Assembly: GCA_963833835.1 (NCBI GenBank)
Contig: CAWHZI010000015.1
Coordinates: forward strand, 310,001-374,000
Length of the DNA stretch: 64,000 bases
Origin: Bog-532 sp963833835
GTDB lineage: Bacteria; Actinomycetota; Actinomycetes; Streptosporangiales; Streptosporangiaceae
Direction: 5' to 3'
Shown piece by piece: positions 36,579 through 45,446 of the stretch. The position numbers and the translations under genes were made by a program. The stretch's first letter is position 1. Each line of letters starts with the position of its first letter. The notes below the pieces were generated by a model, which was not told where the DNA came from, did no database searches, and saw only the letters and a list, made by a program, of their open reading frames with translations.

Positions 36579-36953
36579 GGCCGGAGGGGCCGGTGGCCCA
36601 GCGACGAACGTGGCCAGCGGCTGTCCGGTTTCAACGATGTAGGTGGAGAGCATCTGGCCGGTCCCCGGGCCGATGTCCAGCGCGTTGTGCGGCGTGCCCG
36701 GCGGCATGAGGAACGGGTCGCCGGCGTGCAGGGTGAGGGTGGTCTGCCCCTGGATCATCATCTGCACGGTCCCCGCGAGGATGTAACCGACTTCTTCACC
36801 GGGATGGACGTGCCAGCCCGACTCGACGCCGCACGGAATCTCGGTCAGCACCTGCACGATCTCCCGGCCCGGAATCGAGGATGCCTTGTGTTGCAGTTCG
36901 GTGCGCTTGAGCTTGCCCGCGAGCGCGTCGCCGGGCGGCGGCGAGGTTGTCAT
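36576..36953 (-). CDS. Cupin-domain protein
   Basis: 125 residues of one double-stranded beta-helix. Motif 1 is GWHVHPGEEVGYILAG with two His and a Glu as metal ligands; motif 2 is GDPFLMPPGTPHNALD. Its start overlaps the stop of the alpha/beta hydrolase gene, so they are coupled. The function is unknown; such cupins often bind or modify small molecules. Confidence 0.88.
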   Translation of the reverse strand: MTTSPPPGDALAGKLKRTELQHKASSIPGREIVQVLTEIPCGVESGWHVHPGEEVGYILAGTVQMMIQGQTTLTLHAGDPFLMPPGTPHNALDIGPGTGQMLSTYIVETGQPLATFVAGPPAPPA

Positions 36954-37684
36954 CAGGACACGCTCTGCAGCGCTTTCATGATCACGTCGGTGACCGCCTG
37001 GGGCTGGGAGATCATGATCACGTGTGATCCATCGACCTCGGTGATCTCGGCTTTGGCCCGCTGGGCCATGGACCGCACCACGTCGGCGCCGGCCGCCTTG
37101 TCGCCGGTCGCGACGACGGCCCAGGCGGGACGGTTCTTCCAGGCCGGCGGCCCATTCTTCTCGCCGAAGGCGGCCGCGGCGACCGGCCGCTGCTCGGCCG
37201 CCATCACGGCCGCGTCCTTTTCTGAAAGGTCACCGGCGAAGGCATGATGGAACTCCGCCGGGTCGATGGAGAACTCGGTCTCGGTGCCTGATCCGGTGGG
37301 ATAGGTCGACGGGCGGATGGCGGAATTCAGCACGCTGTCGGTCGAGCCCGCTTCAATATTCTGTAGCTCTTCGCCCTCGTCGGGGGCGAACGCGGCCACG
37401 TAGACCAGGCCGACGACGTTGGCTGCGTCCGTGGCGGCATTGGTGATGATGGCGCCGCCGTAGGAGTGGCCGACGGCCAGGACCCGGCCCGGTATCTGGC
37501 TGAACACGCTGGCGACGTAGGCCGTATCGACGCTTATGCCGCGCAGCGGGTTGACGATGGCCCGGACCGGGACACCGGCGGCCTGCAGCCGTTCGACGAC
37601 GCCGTTCCAGCCGGAGCCGTCGGCGAACGCGCCGTGGACCAGGACTACGGTCACGCGCTCGTTGGCGGAGGCAGCATCGGTCAT
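36953..37684 (-). CDS. Alpha/beta hydrolase (chloroperoxidase/esterase-like)
   Basis: 243 residues from the ATG at 37684 with GAGGGG upstream; the frame stays open further but that part overlaps the MMPL gene region. TVVLVHGAFADGSGW holds the oxyanion region, VGHSYGGAIITNAA the nucleophilic Ser, and DGSHVIMISQP the catalytic His. Its closest relative in the window is the hydrolase at 43506. It may be co-transcribed with the cupin. Confidence 0.9.
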   Translation of the reverse strand: MTDAASANERVTVVLVHGAFADGSGWNGVVERLQAAGVPVRAIVNPLRGISVDTAYVASVFSQIPGRVLAVGHSYGGAIITNAATDAANVVGLVYVAAFAPDEGEELQNIEAGSTDSVLNSAIRPSTYPTGSGTETEFSIDPAEFHHAFAGDLSEKDAAVMAAEQRPVAAAAFGEKNGPPAWKNRPAWAVVATGDKAAGADVVRSMAQRAKAEITEVDGSHVIMISQPQAVTDVIMKALQSVS

Positions 37685-37733
37685 GGCGAGTCCCCTCTCG
37701 TGTCCAGCTTCGTACAGGCTGCGCTGATCGTAA

Positions 37734-39950
37734 CTAGGTTTTTTCGGCCGGGGTAGGGGGCGCAGGCTCGCGCTTGCGGTCGGCGTGGCCGGGCCACCAG
37801 ACACGGTTGCCGATCAGGGCGGTGAGGCTGGGCGAGAAGAACATCGCCATCACGAACGCGGCCAGCGCGATCCCGGCGGCGACCGCGAAGCCGATCTGCT
37901 GCAGGATCGAGTTCCCGGCCAGGGTCAGTGACCCGAACGTGCCCGCCAGGATCAGCCCGGCCGCGCCGATGGTCGGGCCGGACTGGCGGATGGCGTGGGC
38001 GGCGGCGTCGTGCGGGCTCATCCCCTGTCTGGCTTCCTCGCGCAATCGCGCGATCATGAGGATGTTGTAGTCGGTGCCCAGCGCCACCACGAACAGGTAC
38101 ATGTAGATCGGCAGCAGGAAGACCAGGCCCGACTGGCCGGCCAGGGTCTGGAACACCAGGACCGTGGCCCCCAGGGTCGCGGCGAACCCCAGCCCGACCG
38201 AGACCATCAGGTACCACGGGGCCACCGCGCTGCGCAGCAGCAGCCCGAGGATGAGCAAGATGATTACCGCGGCGACGGGGAACACCACCGCGTAGTCGTG
38301 GTTCACTGCCCGCTGGATGTCGGCGAAGACGGCAGTGGTCCCGCCCACCAGCGCGAAGGTGCCCGGTGGGGCGGCCGCGTGCGCATCCGGCCGCAGCTGG
38401 TTCTTGAGCACGTTCACGGCGGTGGTGGAGTCCGGGTTGTAGGACAGCGTCACGGTGTATTCGGCGGTGGCCCCGTCCTTGCTCACCGTGGGCTGCGCCA
38501 CCGCGCCGACGCCCGGCATGGTCTTGAGCTTGGCCCCGTAGGCCGTGACCTCGGCCGTTGACAGGGAGCCGGAGTTGGCGTGCAGGTAGATCTGGGTCGG
38601 ATCGGTCGCGCCCGGTGGCAGCCCCTTCTCCAGGGTCTTCAGCGCGGTCACGGACTCGGCGTTGGACGAGATACCGGCCGAGGCCAGGTCGAACGTGGGC
38701 TTGAAGTTGAGCGCCCCGATCGCCAGGGCGACGAGGATGAGGCCGGAGATGAGTGCGAACACGGCGGGCCGCCGCCCGACGGCCCGGCCGATGGCGGCGA
38801 ACCTGGCCCCCTTCGGCTCCCGCCGCCAGGCCTTGGACGGCCAGAACACCTTCGGGCCGAGCAGCGACACCACCGCCGGGACCAGGGTCAGCCCGGCGAC
38901 CAGCGTGACGGCCACGGCGATGGCCAGCGTCGGCCCCAGCGACCGGAACAGGCTCAGGGTGGACAGCAGCAGGGCGAGGAAGGCCACGATGACCACCCCG
39001 GCGGCGGACGCGATGACCTCGCCGACCCGGGTCACCGCGTTCACCATGGCCAGTTTGGGATCGTCACCCAGGCGCAGCCGTTCCCGGTAGCGGAACATCA
39101 GGAACAGGATGTAGTCGGTCCCGATACCGAACAGGACCACGATCAGCAGGGTGGTGACCGAGGAGTCCGCGTTCAGGTGCAGGGCGCTGTTGACGTCGCT
39201 GATCAGCCCGGTCGCGACCTGGGAGACGACCGCGATCACGATCAGGGGCAGGAACGCGATGATCGGGCTGCGGAAGATCACCAGCAGCAGGATCAGGATC
39301 AGGGCCAGCGTGGCGATGGTGACGATCTTCTCGGCGTTGTTGCCGGACTGCTGGCTGTCCAGTTGCTGAGCCGCCGTCCCGGTCACGCCCTCGGACAGAC
39401 CGCTCCCCTGGACCAGCGGTTTGATGTCCGCGCGCAGCACCTTGATCGCGTCGCCGGCCGCGTTCGACGTGCCGTTGAGGATGCTGTTGTTCATCGAGAC
39501 CAGGGCCGTCTGGACCAGCTTGTTCGGCGAGGCCGGCCCGGCCGTGACGGACAGGATGTTCTTGATGTGCCGCGAGTTGAGCGCGGCCGCGATCGAGGCC
39601 ACCTTGGCCGAGTCGGCGCTGGTGAGTTTCTGCCCATCAGACCGGGCGAACACGATGATCGCCGCGTCCGCGGTCACGTCCCCGGCCTGCGGGAACGCCT
39701 TATCTTGCAGGCTGGCGGCGCGGATCGACTCGTAGCTGCTGGGCAGGAAGCTGGATTCGTTGGTCGTGGTGGGCAGCGCGGGCGCGGTGGCGATGATCGC
39801 GACGGCGGCGATCACCCACAGGGCGATCACCCGCCACGGGTGGCGGACCACCATGCGGCCGAGCGCGCCGAAGAAGCCGCCTGCTCTGCTGTCCGGTCCC
39901 GCATCAACCCCCGTGGTGCGGCGCCCGGCTGTCCCCGTCGTTTCGGACAC
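37734..39950 (-). CDS. MMPL-family RND-type transporter
   Basis: 738 residues with two blocks of transmembrane helices and two extracellular loops; GIGTDYILFLMFRYRERL and ALGTDYNILMIARLREE are the proton-relay helices. It is only distantly similar to the MMPL at 18354. It lies 49 bases upstream of the alpha/beta hydrolase on the same strand. The cargo is unknown. Confidence 0.92.
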   Translation of the reverse strand: MSETTGTAGRRTTGVDAGPDSRAGGFFGALGRMVVRHPWRVIALWVIAAVAIIATAPALPTTTNESSFLPSSYESIRAASLQDKAFPQAGDVTADAAIIVFARSDGQKLTSADSAKVASIAAALNSRHIKNILSVTAGPASPNKLVQTALVSMNNSILNGTSNAAGDAIKVLRADIKPLVQGSGLSEGVTGTAAQQLDSQQSGNNAEKIVTIATLALILILLLVIFRSPIIAFLPLIVIAVVSQVATGLISDVNSALHLNADSSVTTLLIVVLFGIGTDYILFLMFRYRERLRLGDDPKLAMVNAVTRVGEVIASAAGVVIVAFLALLLSTLSLFRSLGPTLAIAVAVTLVAGLTLVPAVVSLLGPKVFWPSKAWRREPKGARFAAIGRAVGRRPAVFALISGLILVALAIGALNFKPTFDLASAGISSNAESVTALKTLEKGLPPGATDPTQIYLHANSGSLSTAEVTAYGAKLKTMPGVGAVAQPTVSKDGATAEYTVTLSYNPDSTTAVNVLKNQLRPDAHAAAPPGTFALVGGTTAVFADIQRAVNHDYAVVFPVAAVIILLILGLLLRSAVAPWYLMVSVGLGFAATLGATVLVFQTLAGQSGLVFLLPIYMYLFVVALGTDYNILMIARLREEARQGMSPHDAAAHAIRQSGPTIGAAGLILAGTFGSLTLAGNSILQQIGFAVAAGIALAAFVMAMFFSPSLTALIGNRVWWPGHADRKREPAPPTPAEKT

Positions 39951-40051
39951 GAATCGTCCCCTTCAGCTCACGGCATTTGGCTCACCGCAAACGATGCCGT
40001 ATCCGGCGGAGCATCGCATAACGCGTTTCCGGCTCGCGTCATGATGCTCAG

Positions 40052-40561
40052 GTGAATTCTTTCCTGATCGCGCCGGGCGCGGAGGGTGATCTGCCCGGGA
40101 TCGTGGACGTGCTCAACTTCACAATTATTAACTCGAACGCGACCCTGGTGGCCGAGCCGGTCAGCGCGGCCGGGCTGCGGACGTGGTTCGGGCGTTTCGC
40201 GGCCACCGGCCCGTACCGGCTCCTGGTGGCCCGGCGCCAGGGCCAGGTCCTCGGCTACGCCGCCAGCCAGCCCTACCGGGAATCCGACGGCTTCCGGGAG
40301 ACCGTCGAGGTCAGCATCGCGCTCGCCCTGGCCAGCCGTGGCCAGGGCGTGGGCACGGCGCTGTACCGCGCGCTGTTCCGGCAGCTGGCCGATGAGCCTG
40401 TGCACGTCGCCCTGGCGGGCATCGTGCTGCCCAACGCCGCATCGATCGCCCTGCACCGCAAGCTCGGCTTCACCGAGGTGGGCACGTTCCACGAGTACGC
40501 GGTCAAGAACGGCCAGTATCTGAGCTCGGTATGGATGGAACGCCGCTTCCCAAGCCCTTAG
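40052..40561 (+). CDS. GNAT acetyltransferase, phosphinothricin acetyltransferase-like
   Basis: 169 residues from a GTG. IVDVLNFTIINSNATL near the start, VEVSIALALASRGQGVGTALYRALF (acetyl-CoA motif) and IVLPNAASIALHRKLGFTEVGTF follow the Pat/Bar subfamily pattern. These acetylate phosphinothricin-like amino compounds or methionine sulfoximine; the substrate here is not known. It overlaps by four bases with the stop of the converging envelope gene. Confidence 0.87.
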   Translation: MNSFLIAPGAEGDLPGIVDVLNFTIINSNATLVAEPVSAAGLRTWFGRFAATGPYRLLVARRQGQVLGYAASQPYRESDGFRETVEVSIALALASRGQGVGTALYRALFRQLADEPVHVALAGIVLPNAASIALHRKLGFTEVGTFHEYAVKNGQYLSSVWMERRFPSP

Positions 40562-41908
40562 TGACCGGTGCCGGACCTTGCGGCGGCCCGCACCTTGCGC
40601 ACTGAGATCCCGGTCATGACGACGGTGACCCCGAGCAGCAGGATGATCAGGGCGATGATCTGCGCCTCGAACTGCGAACCGGTCAGCGAGATCGGTATGA
40701 CCGAGGACGTTGCGACCGCGTTCTGACCGGAGCTGGCCCCGCTTCCCTGGGCGCTGCCCGGGCCCGGGGCACGGCTGGGCGCTGGGGAGGACGGCTTAAT
40801 TTCCGGGAACAGGCTGGCCGCGTTGCCCGCGGGGACATTCTTCGTGACCGGCGACCCACCGGAGCCGACGACCGGGAGCGCCCCGATCGGCAAGGCCACG
40901 CCGAGGCCGCCGGCCGTTCCCGGCGCGTCCGAGAACGTCAAACCCGGGACGGTCGCACCCGCGACGGCGTTAAAGCCGCTCCCGGTCGAGCCGCTCCCCC
41001 CGTCGAGCCGCTCCCGTCGAGCCGCTCCCGGTCGAGCCTGATGAGGAGCGCGGTGATGAACCCGCGCGTGACGTCGCGCTCGGCGTGGGGGTGGGGGCGA
41101 CGCGACCGCCGCGGCCACGGTAACGGTGGGAGAGCTGCCCGTGGCGGTCAGCGGTGAACTGCTCCAGCCAGCGACGGAGACGAGGGCGGAGAACGTGATC
41201 GTCTCCCCTGCGGGAGCCGTCTTCGGCACGCTGAGCTGCGCCTCGATCTGCGATGTAGCAGGCTGTTCGGCCGGCAAGGGCAGGTCGCAGTTCCCGCTGG
41301 CCGGGTTGCCCCGGCAACTGCCGGCCGTGAACACCGGCGAGCTGAATGCCGGACCCTCAGCGCCGAGCGTCAGCGTCGTCGCGATGTTGCCGTCCTCCGC
41401 GGAAGTCGACCAGGCCGTGATCCGGAACAGGATGGTGCCGCCCGGCGGCACGCTGGTCGCCGACGTCGAGACGGTCACCCGGGGCTCGGCGGGGGCCGAT
41501 GTGGGCCTGCCGGTCGGTGTGGGCGTGGATGTGGGCGTGCCGGTCGGCGTCGGCGTCGGGCTGGTCGTCGAGGGTGACGGCGAGGGCGAAGCATGAGACC
41601 AGGAAGTCGTGGGGCGGCCGGTGGCGCTCGCGGCCGGGGTAGAGGTGGCCGAGGGTAGACGTGACCGACGGGGTAGAGGTGACCGACGGGGTAGAGGGGA
41701 CCGACGGGGTGGAGGTGGTCGGCCGGGCGGTCGTGGCCGACGGCGTGGACCTGGCCCACGGAGTCCTAGGCGCGGCCGATGGCGACGGCGACGGCGCAGC
41801 TGAAGCCGGCGGCGTGGCGGTCAGCACAATACCGGCCACGCCGCTGGAGATGATGAAGAGACCGGTGGCCAGGCCCAGCGTGATCGGTCGCAGGTACGGG
41901 GATCGCAT
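40558..41908 (-). CDS. Secreted Ser/Thr/Pro-rich protein with C-terminal membrane anchor, frameshifted
   Basis: A signal peptide (LGLATGLFIISSGVAGIVLTATPPASA) starts at 41908; then a repeat-rich TPS linker, an Ig-like domain (VTVSTSATSVPPGGTILFRI...), a Gly-Ser-Thr linker, and near the end one transmembrane helix (IIALIILLLGVTVVMTGISV) with a basic tail. One base is missing in the G run at 41653-41655, and the GSTGS linker (about 40980-41090) shows +2, -1 and +2 changes that cancel. It is followed upstream by two uncharacterised genes on the same strand and may form an envelope unit with them. Confidence 0.7.
41655..41720 (-). repeat. 18-bp tandem repeat encoding TPSVTS units
   Basis: About three and a half copies of an 18-base unit (GACCGACGGGGTAGAGGT on the plus strand) give the Thr-Pro-Ser-Val-Thr-Ser stretch after the signal peptide. 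The one-base loss that breaks the reading frame lies at its edge. Confidence 0.75.
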
Positions 41909-41929
41909 GGGGCACCTTGTCTGTGGAAG

Positions 41930-42859
41930 TTAGCGCGGTCCGGTGCCGGCCAGGCCCGGCGCCTGGAACCACACGGTGATCAGAGCCGAGCGGGTCGTGG
42001 TGGCCACCGACGGCGCGTAGGCGCCTTGCTGAGCACGCAGGAACGACAGGATGACCGGCGAGGCTCCCGGGGAGACGGCGCCGATTTCGGCCCCCCGGAG
42101 CGGCACCGAAGCATCCGCCCCGGGCGACAGATCGTCGAAGGCGACGAGCCGGATCGGCATCTGGGCGGCCAGGACGGACAGGTTGGCCAGCAGGCGTGGG
42201 TCGACCCGGCCAGCCAGGAGCGCCGGGCGGACGGCCGGCGAGGCCTGGATGTTGCGGTCGCGCAGCAGCTGCTGCCCGGCGGAGACGAGGGCAGCGTGCT
42301 CGGAGGCGAGCTGGGCCCCGCCCGCGGCGACCTCCCGGACATCCACCGCCGCGGTCCCGGAACCGAACCGGGCGATCACCAGCGGCGCGGAGCGAGTGAG
42401 CCGGGTACCGAACTGGTCCCGTACCGTCGCGGTCGCGACGACCAAACCGGAGAGCGGCGGACCGGCCGGCGCCGGCGGCAGTACGGTCAGCTGGGCGGCG
42501 GGGAAACCCTTCTCGCGCAGCTGGTTGCACATCGCCGGGTCACAGGACACCACCGTGCCCGGGCTCACCTGCTGGGCGATCCAGGCCGCCGTCTGGGCCT
42601 GGTTGGCCGCGACCAGCTGCGGCGGATCCAGGCCGGGTACGGGCGGACCCGGCTGCCCCACCCCGGCGGCGGCCACCGCCGCCCCGGCCACCACCGACAG
42701 GGCACACAGTCCGCCCAGCACGACGGTGAACCGTTGCCGCCGGGTGGCCTGATGCCAGCCGACGGCGCGACGTACCGCGTACCACGGGCGGACCACGAGG
42801 ATCCCGAACCACAGGCTTACCGCGAACGCCGGGGCGGGTTTGCCCGCATCTGTACCCAC
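41930..42859 (-). CDS. Single-pass membrane protein of unknown function
   Basis: 309 residues. A short cytoplasmic segment (ATRRQRF) precedes one transmembrane helix (VVLGGLCALSVVAGAAVAAAGV, about residues 47-68) and an external region with two Cys (SCDPAMCNQL) that could form a disulfide. The external part is Ala/Val/Leu-rich without known motifs. It stands between the anchored Ser/Thr-rich gene and the small Rossmann-like gene, all on one strand. No function can be given. Confidence 0.65.
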   Translation of the reverse strand: MGTDAGKPAPAFAVSLWFGILVVRPWYAVRRAVGWHQATRRQRFTVVLGGLCALSVVAGAAVAAAGVGQPGPPVPGLDPPQLVAANQAQTAAWIAQQVSPGTVVSCDPAMCNQLREKGFPAAQLTVLPPAPAGPPLSGLVVATATVRDQFGTRLTRSAPLVIARFGSGTAAVDVREVAAGGAQLASEHAALVSAGQQLLRDRNIQASPAVRPALLAGRVDPRLLANLSVLAAQMPIRLVAFDDLSPGADASVPLRGAEIGAVSPGASPVILSFLRAQQGAYAPSVATTTRSALITVWFQAPGLAGTGPR

Positions 42860-42929
42860 ATCCGGCCTTCGGACCCAGCCGGGTACCGGATTGGCCGGCC
42901 AGCCATCTATTTAGCGCAGCGGGGCAGAA

Positions 42930-43454
42930 TCAGGACGGGAGGAAGGGGTGGGGAGCGCCGGGTCCGAGCGGGAAGACGACCAGCCGCTGGCCCAGGCGCC
43001 GCCGGAGCTGGCTAACCGGGTCCAGGTGCAGCCAGCGCGACAGCGATGAGCCGCGGGGATTCCCGGACACCAGGAGGACGGCGGCGTAGTCCCGGCTGCG
43101 GACTTCCGACATCACCGCCTTGACCAGGCTCTCCTCGTCGCCGATGAAACCACTGGCCTGGCAGCCGATGGCCGTCAGGTGCCGCACGGTGAGGTTCATC
43201 CGGTGCCCGGCCGCCGCCCCGAGGTTGTAGCTCGGCCGCGGCGTGACCGGGAACTTCCCCGACTGGGCGCCGAGCAGAAGCTCCGTGGCCGGCAACCGGG
43301 CCTGAGCCGTGTTGGCCAGCGACAGGACCACCGCCTCGCACGGTCCCTGCTCCTCCAGGGCGACGAGGTAGTTGACCGGTTCCAGGTCGAATTTTTCGTC
43401 GGCGGCCAGTAAATCCATGTCCAGCACGAGCAGGTACCGTCGCATGCCCATCAC
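42930..43454 (-). CDS. Conserved-looking protein with possible universal-stress-protein-like fold
   Basis: 174 residues. A hydrophobic first strand (RRYLLVLDMDLLA), alternating strands and helices (CEAVVLSL, AAVLLVSGNPRGSSLSRWLHLDPVSQLRRRLGQRLVVFPLG) suggest a Rossmann/USP-like alpha/beta fold; the GNPRGSSLSRW piece resembles the nucleotide loop of USPs. I do not recognise the family with certainty. It is the first gene of the envelope trio transcribed on the minus strand. Confidence 0.6.
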   Translation of the reverse strand: MMGMRRYLLVLDMDLLAADEKFDLEPVNYLVALEEQGPCEAVVLSLANTAQARLPATELLLGAQSGKFPVTPRPSYNLGAAAGHRMNLTVRHLTAIGCQASGFIGDEESLVKAVMSEVRSRDYAAVLLVSGNPRGSSLSRWLHLDPVSQLRRRLGQRLVVFPLGPGAPHPFLPS

Positions 43455-43505
43455 TTCCCCTGAAGGCTGACGGTCGTGCGATAGGCCTACCCGCAGACCG
43501 GGCCC

Positions 43506-44234
43506 CTATTCGTCGATGGTGGCGACGGCGGCGAGGATGGCGGCCAGGGCGGCCTCGGGGTGGGAGACCATCGATACGTGCGAGGCGGCGACCTCGGTGA
43601 TCGTCGAGCCCGCGCGCTCGGCCATCCGCCGCTGGGTCGCCGGGGGGATGACCCGGTCCTCGGTCCCGATCACGGTCCAGCTCGGAATGGTCTTCCAGGC
43701 CATGGCCCCGGTCCCGGCGGTGTTCGCGCCGAGGGTGATCGGGCGCTGGCTGGCGGCGATCAGCCAGCGGTCGGCCTCGGGGAGGTCCTGGGCGAACGAC
43801 TCGTGCACGGTGGCCGGCTTGAGGAACGCCTCGGCGTCGCCCTCTGGGGCGCCGGGGTAGCCGACGATGTCGAACACGACGCTCGGGTCGGGGATGTCGA
43901 ACGCGGAGCCCGATCCGCCCAGGATCTGGAAGACGGTCTCACCCGCGTCGGGGATGAACGCATCGACGTACACCAGCGCCTTGACGTCGCCGCCGTTGGC
44001 ACCGGCGTTCGTGATCACCACGCCACCGTAGGAGTGGCCGACCAGGACGACCGGGCCTGTCGTGCGCTGGGCCAGGAACGAGGCGACGTAGGCGGCGTCG
44101 CTCTCCACACCGTGCAGCAGGTTCGGCGGAGTGAGGACGGTGAAGCCTTGACCCTGGAGCTCCTTCGATACCGCGTTCCAGCTTGATCCGTCGGCCCAGG
44201 CTCCGTGGACAAGAACGATCGTCGGCTTCGGCAT
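43506..44234 (-). CDS. Alpha/beta hydrolase (esterase/chloroperoxidase-like)
   Basis: 242 residues: TIVLVHGAWADGSSW, VGHSYGGVVITNAG with the nucleophile Ser, and SHVSMVSHPE with the catalytic His. Paralogue of the hydrolase at 36953 (same order of blocks). A start ATG is preceded by GAGGGAG. It stands downstream of the glutathione peroxidase gene on the same strand. Confidence 0.9.
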   Translation of the reverse strand: MPKPTIVLVHGAWADGSSWNAVSKELQGQGFTVLTPPNLLHGVESDAAYVASFLAQRTTGPVVLVGHSYGGVVITNAGANGGDVKALVYVDAFIPDAGETVFQILGGSGSAFDIPDPSVVFDIVGYPGAPEGDAEAFLKPATVHESFAQDLPEADRWLIAASQRPITLGANTAGTGAMAWKTIPSWTVIGTEDRVIPPATQRRMAERAGSTITEVAASHVSMVSHPEAALAAILAAVATIDE

Positions 44235-44269
44235 ACTGCTCCCTCATATTTTTTGCTAGCGTCGTGAAC

Positions 44270-44806
44270 TTAAAGATAGTTCTCAAGGTCAGAGGCGATG
44301 TCGGCGGGGGGCACCGGGGGCTCGTAGCGCTTGATCACGGCGCCGTCACGGCCGATGAGGAACTTGGTGAAGTTCCACTTGACCTCGTCGGTGCCGTCGG
44401 AGCCGGGCCGGATCTTCGAGATGGCCTGGTAGAAGTCGCCGTAGTCCGGGCCGAAGTCGCCAGGCGCCGCGGCCCGCAGATACTCATACAGCGGGTCGGC
44501 GTCGGGCCCGTTGACGTCGACCTTGCTGAAGACCGGGAACGTGACGTCGTAGTTCGCCTGGCAGAACTCCTGGATCTCCGCGTCGGTGCCGGGCTCCTGC
44601 TCCTTGAACTGGTTGCAGGGGAATCCCAGGATCTCCAGGCCCCGGCCCTGGTCGTCGCGGTAGAGCGCCTCCAGGCCCTCGTACTGCGGGGTCAGCCCGC
44701 ACTTGCTGGCCACGTTGACGATGAGCATCACCTTGCCCTGGTACCGGCTGAGCGGCACCTCGATGCCGTCCACGGCGGTCGCGGTGAAGTCGTGCGTGCT
44801 GGTCAT
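44270..44806 (-). CDS. Glutathione peroxidase-family thiol peroxidase
   Basis: 178 residues from the ATG at 44806 with AAGGAGA upstream. The peroxidatic Cys is in NVASKCGLTPQYEGLE, and FPCNQFKEQEPGT and KWNFTKFLIGRDG complete the family. Being a Cys enzyme of an actinomycete without glutathione, it most likely takes electrons from thioredoxin. It detoxifies peroxides in the cytoplasm. Confidence 0.92.
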   Translation of the reverse strand: MTSTHDFTATAVDGIEVPLSRYQGKVMLIVNVASKCGLTPQYEGLEALYRDDQGRGLEILGFPCNQFKEQEPGTDAEIQEFCQANYDVTFPVFSKVDVNGPDADPLYEYLRAAAPGDFGPDYGDFYQAISKIRPGSDGTDEVKWNFTKFLIGRDGAVIKRYEPPVPPADIASDLENYL

Positions 44807-44929
44807 GCGCTCTCCTTGCCGGGGGGTCACGTGCCTCCAGTCTCCGGGGCCGGCCCGCTCCCGCGGCTACCGGGTCCCGGCTACCGGGCCGCTCGGGCGA
44901 CGCCCGGCCGTCAGAACGTTTGTTAATCG

Positions 44930-44941
44930 AACAATATTGTT
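44930..44941. promoter_or_regulatory. Palindrome upstream of the MarR-ABC operon
   Basis: AACAATATTGTT, a perfect 12-bp palindrome flanked by two ATCGAAC direct repeats, 31 bases before the MarR start. Likely self-operator and promoter. Confidence 0.65.
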
Positions 44942-44972
44942 TGTACATCGAACTATCCGGTAGGTTGCAGGG

Positions 44973-45446
44973 GTGGCTGCGAAAACCGAGGTGACCGGGC
45001 TGACCGGGCTGGATGCGGAAATCGAAGCGGCCCGGGCGCTGGCCCGGGCCTCATCGGTGCTGGAGCGCGCGTCCAGCGAGCTGAGCCTGGGCCACTACCG
45101 CGTGCTGTCCGCCGTCGCGTCGGGGCACGAACGGGCGTCGCAGGTCGCGGCCAAGCTGGCGCTGGGCCGGCCCGCGGTCAGCGCCGCGGTCGAGTCCCTG
45201 TGCGCGCGGGGGCTGCTGACCCGTTCCGAGGTCGACGAGGATCACCGGGCCATCACCTTGCGGCTGACCGGCGAGGGCAGCGAGCTGCTGGGCCGGGTCG
45301 AGGGCGAGATGCGCGAGCGGATCCGCGATCTGTGCCGGCGCACGCCCGACGGTGACCGGCTGCTGGAAGCGCTGGTCTGGCTGGGGCGGGCGATCGACGA
45401 ACGGCGAGCCGAGTCGCTGGCCCGCCGCTCCCGGGGCGGACGGTGA
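44973..45446 (+). CDS. MarR-family transcriptional regulator
   Basis: 157 residues from a GTG. The winged helix is RVLSAVASGHERASQVAAKLALGRPAVSAAVESLCARGLLTRSEVDEDHRAITLRLT. It overlaps the ABC exporter start by four bases (GTGA), so it is the first gene of a self-controlled efflux operon. Confidence 0.93.
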   Translation: MAAKTEVTGLTGLDAEIEAARALARASSVLERASSELSLGHYRVLSAVASGHERASQVAAKLALGRPAVSAAVESLCARGLLTRSEVDEDHRAITLRLTGEGSELLGRVEGEMRERIRDLCRRTPDGDRLLEALVWLGRAIDERRAESLARRSRGGR

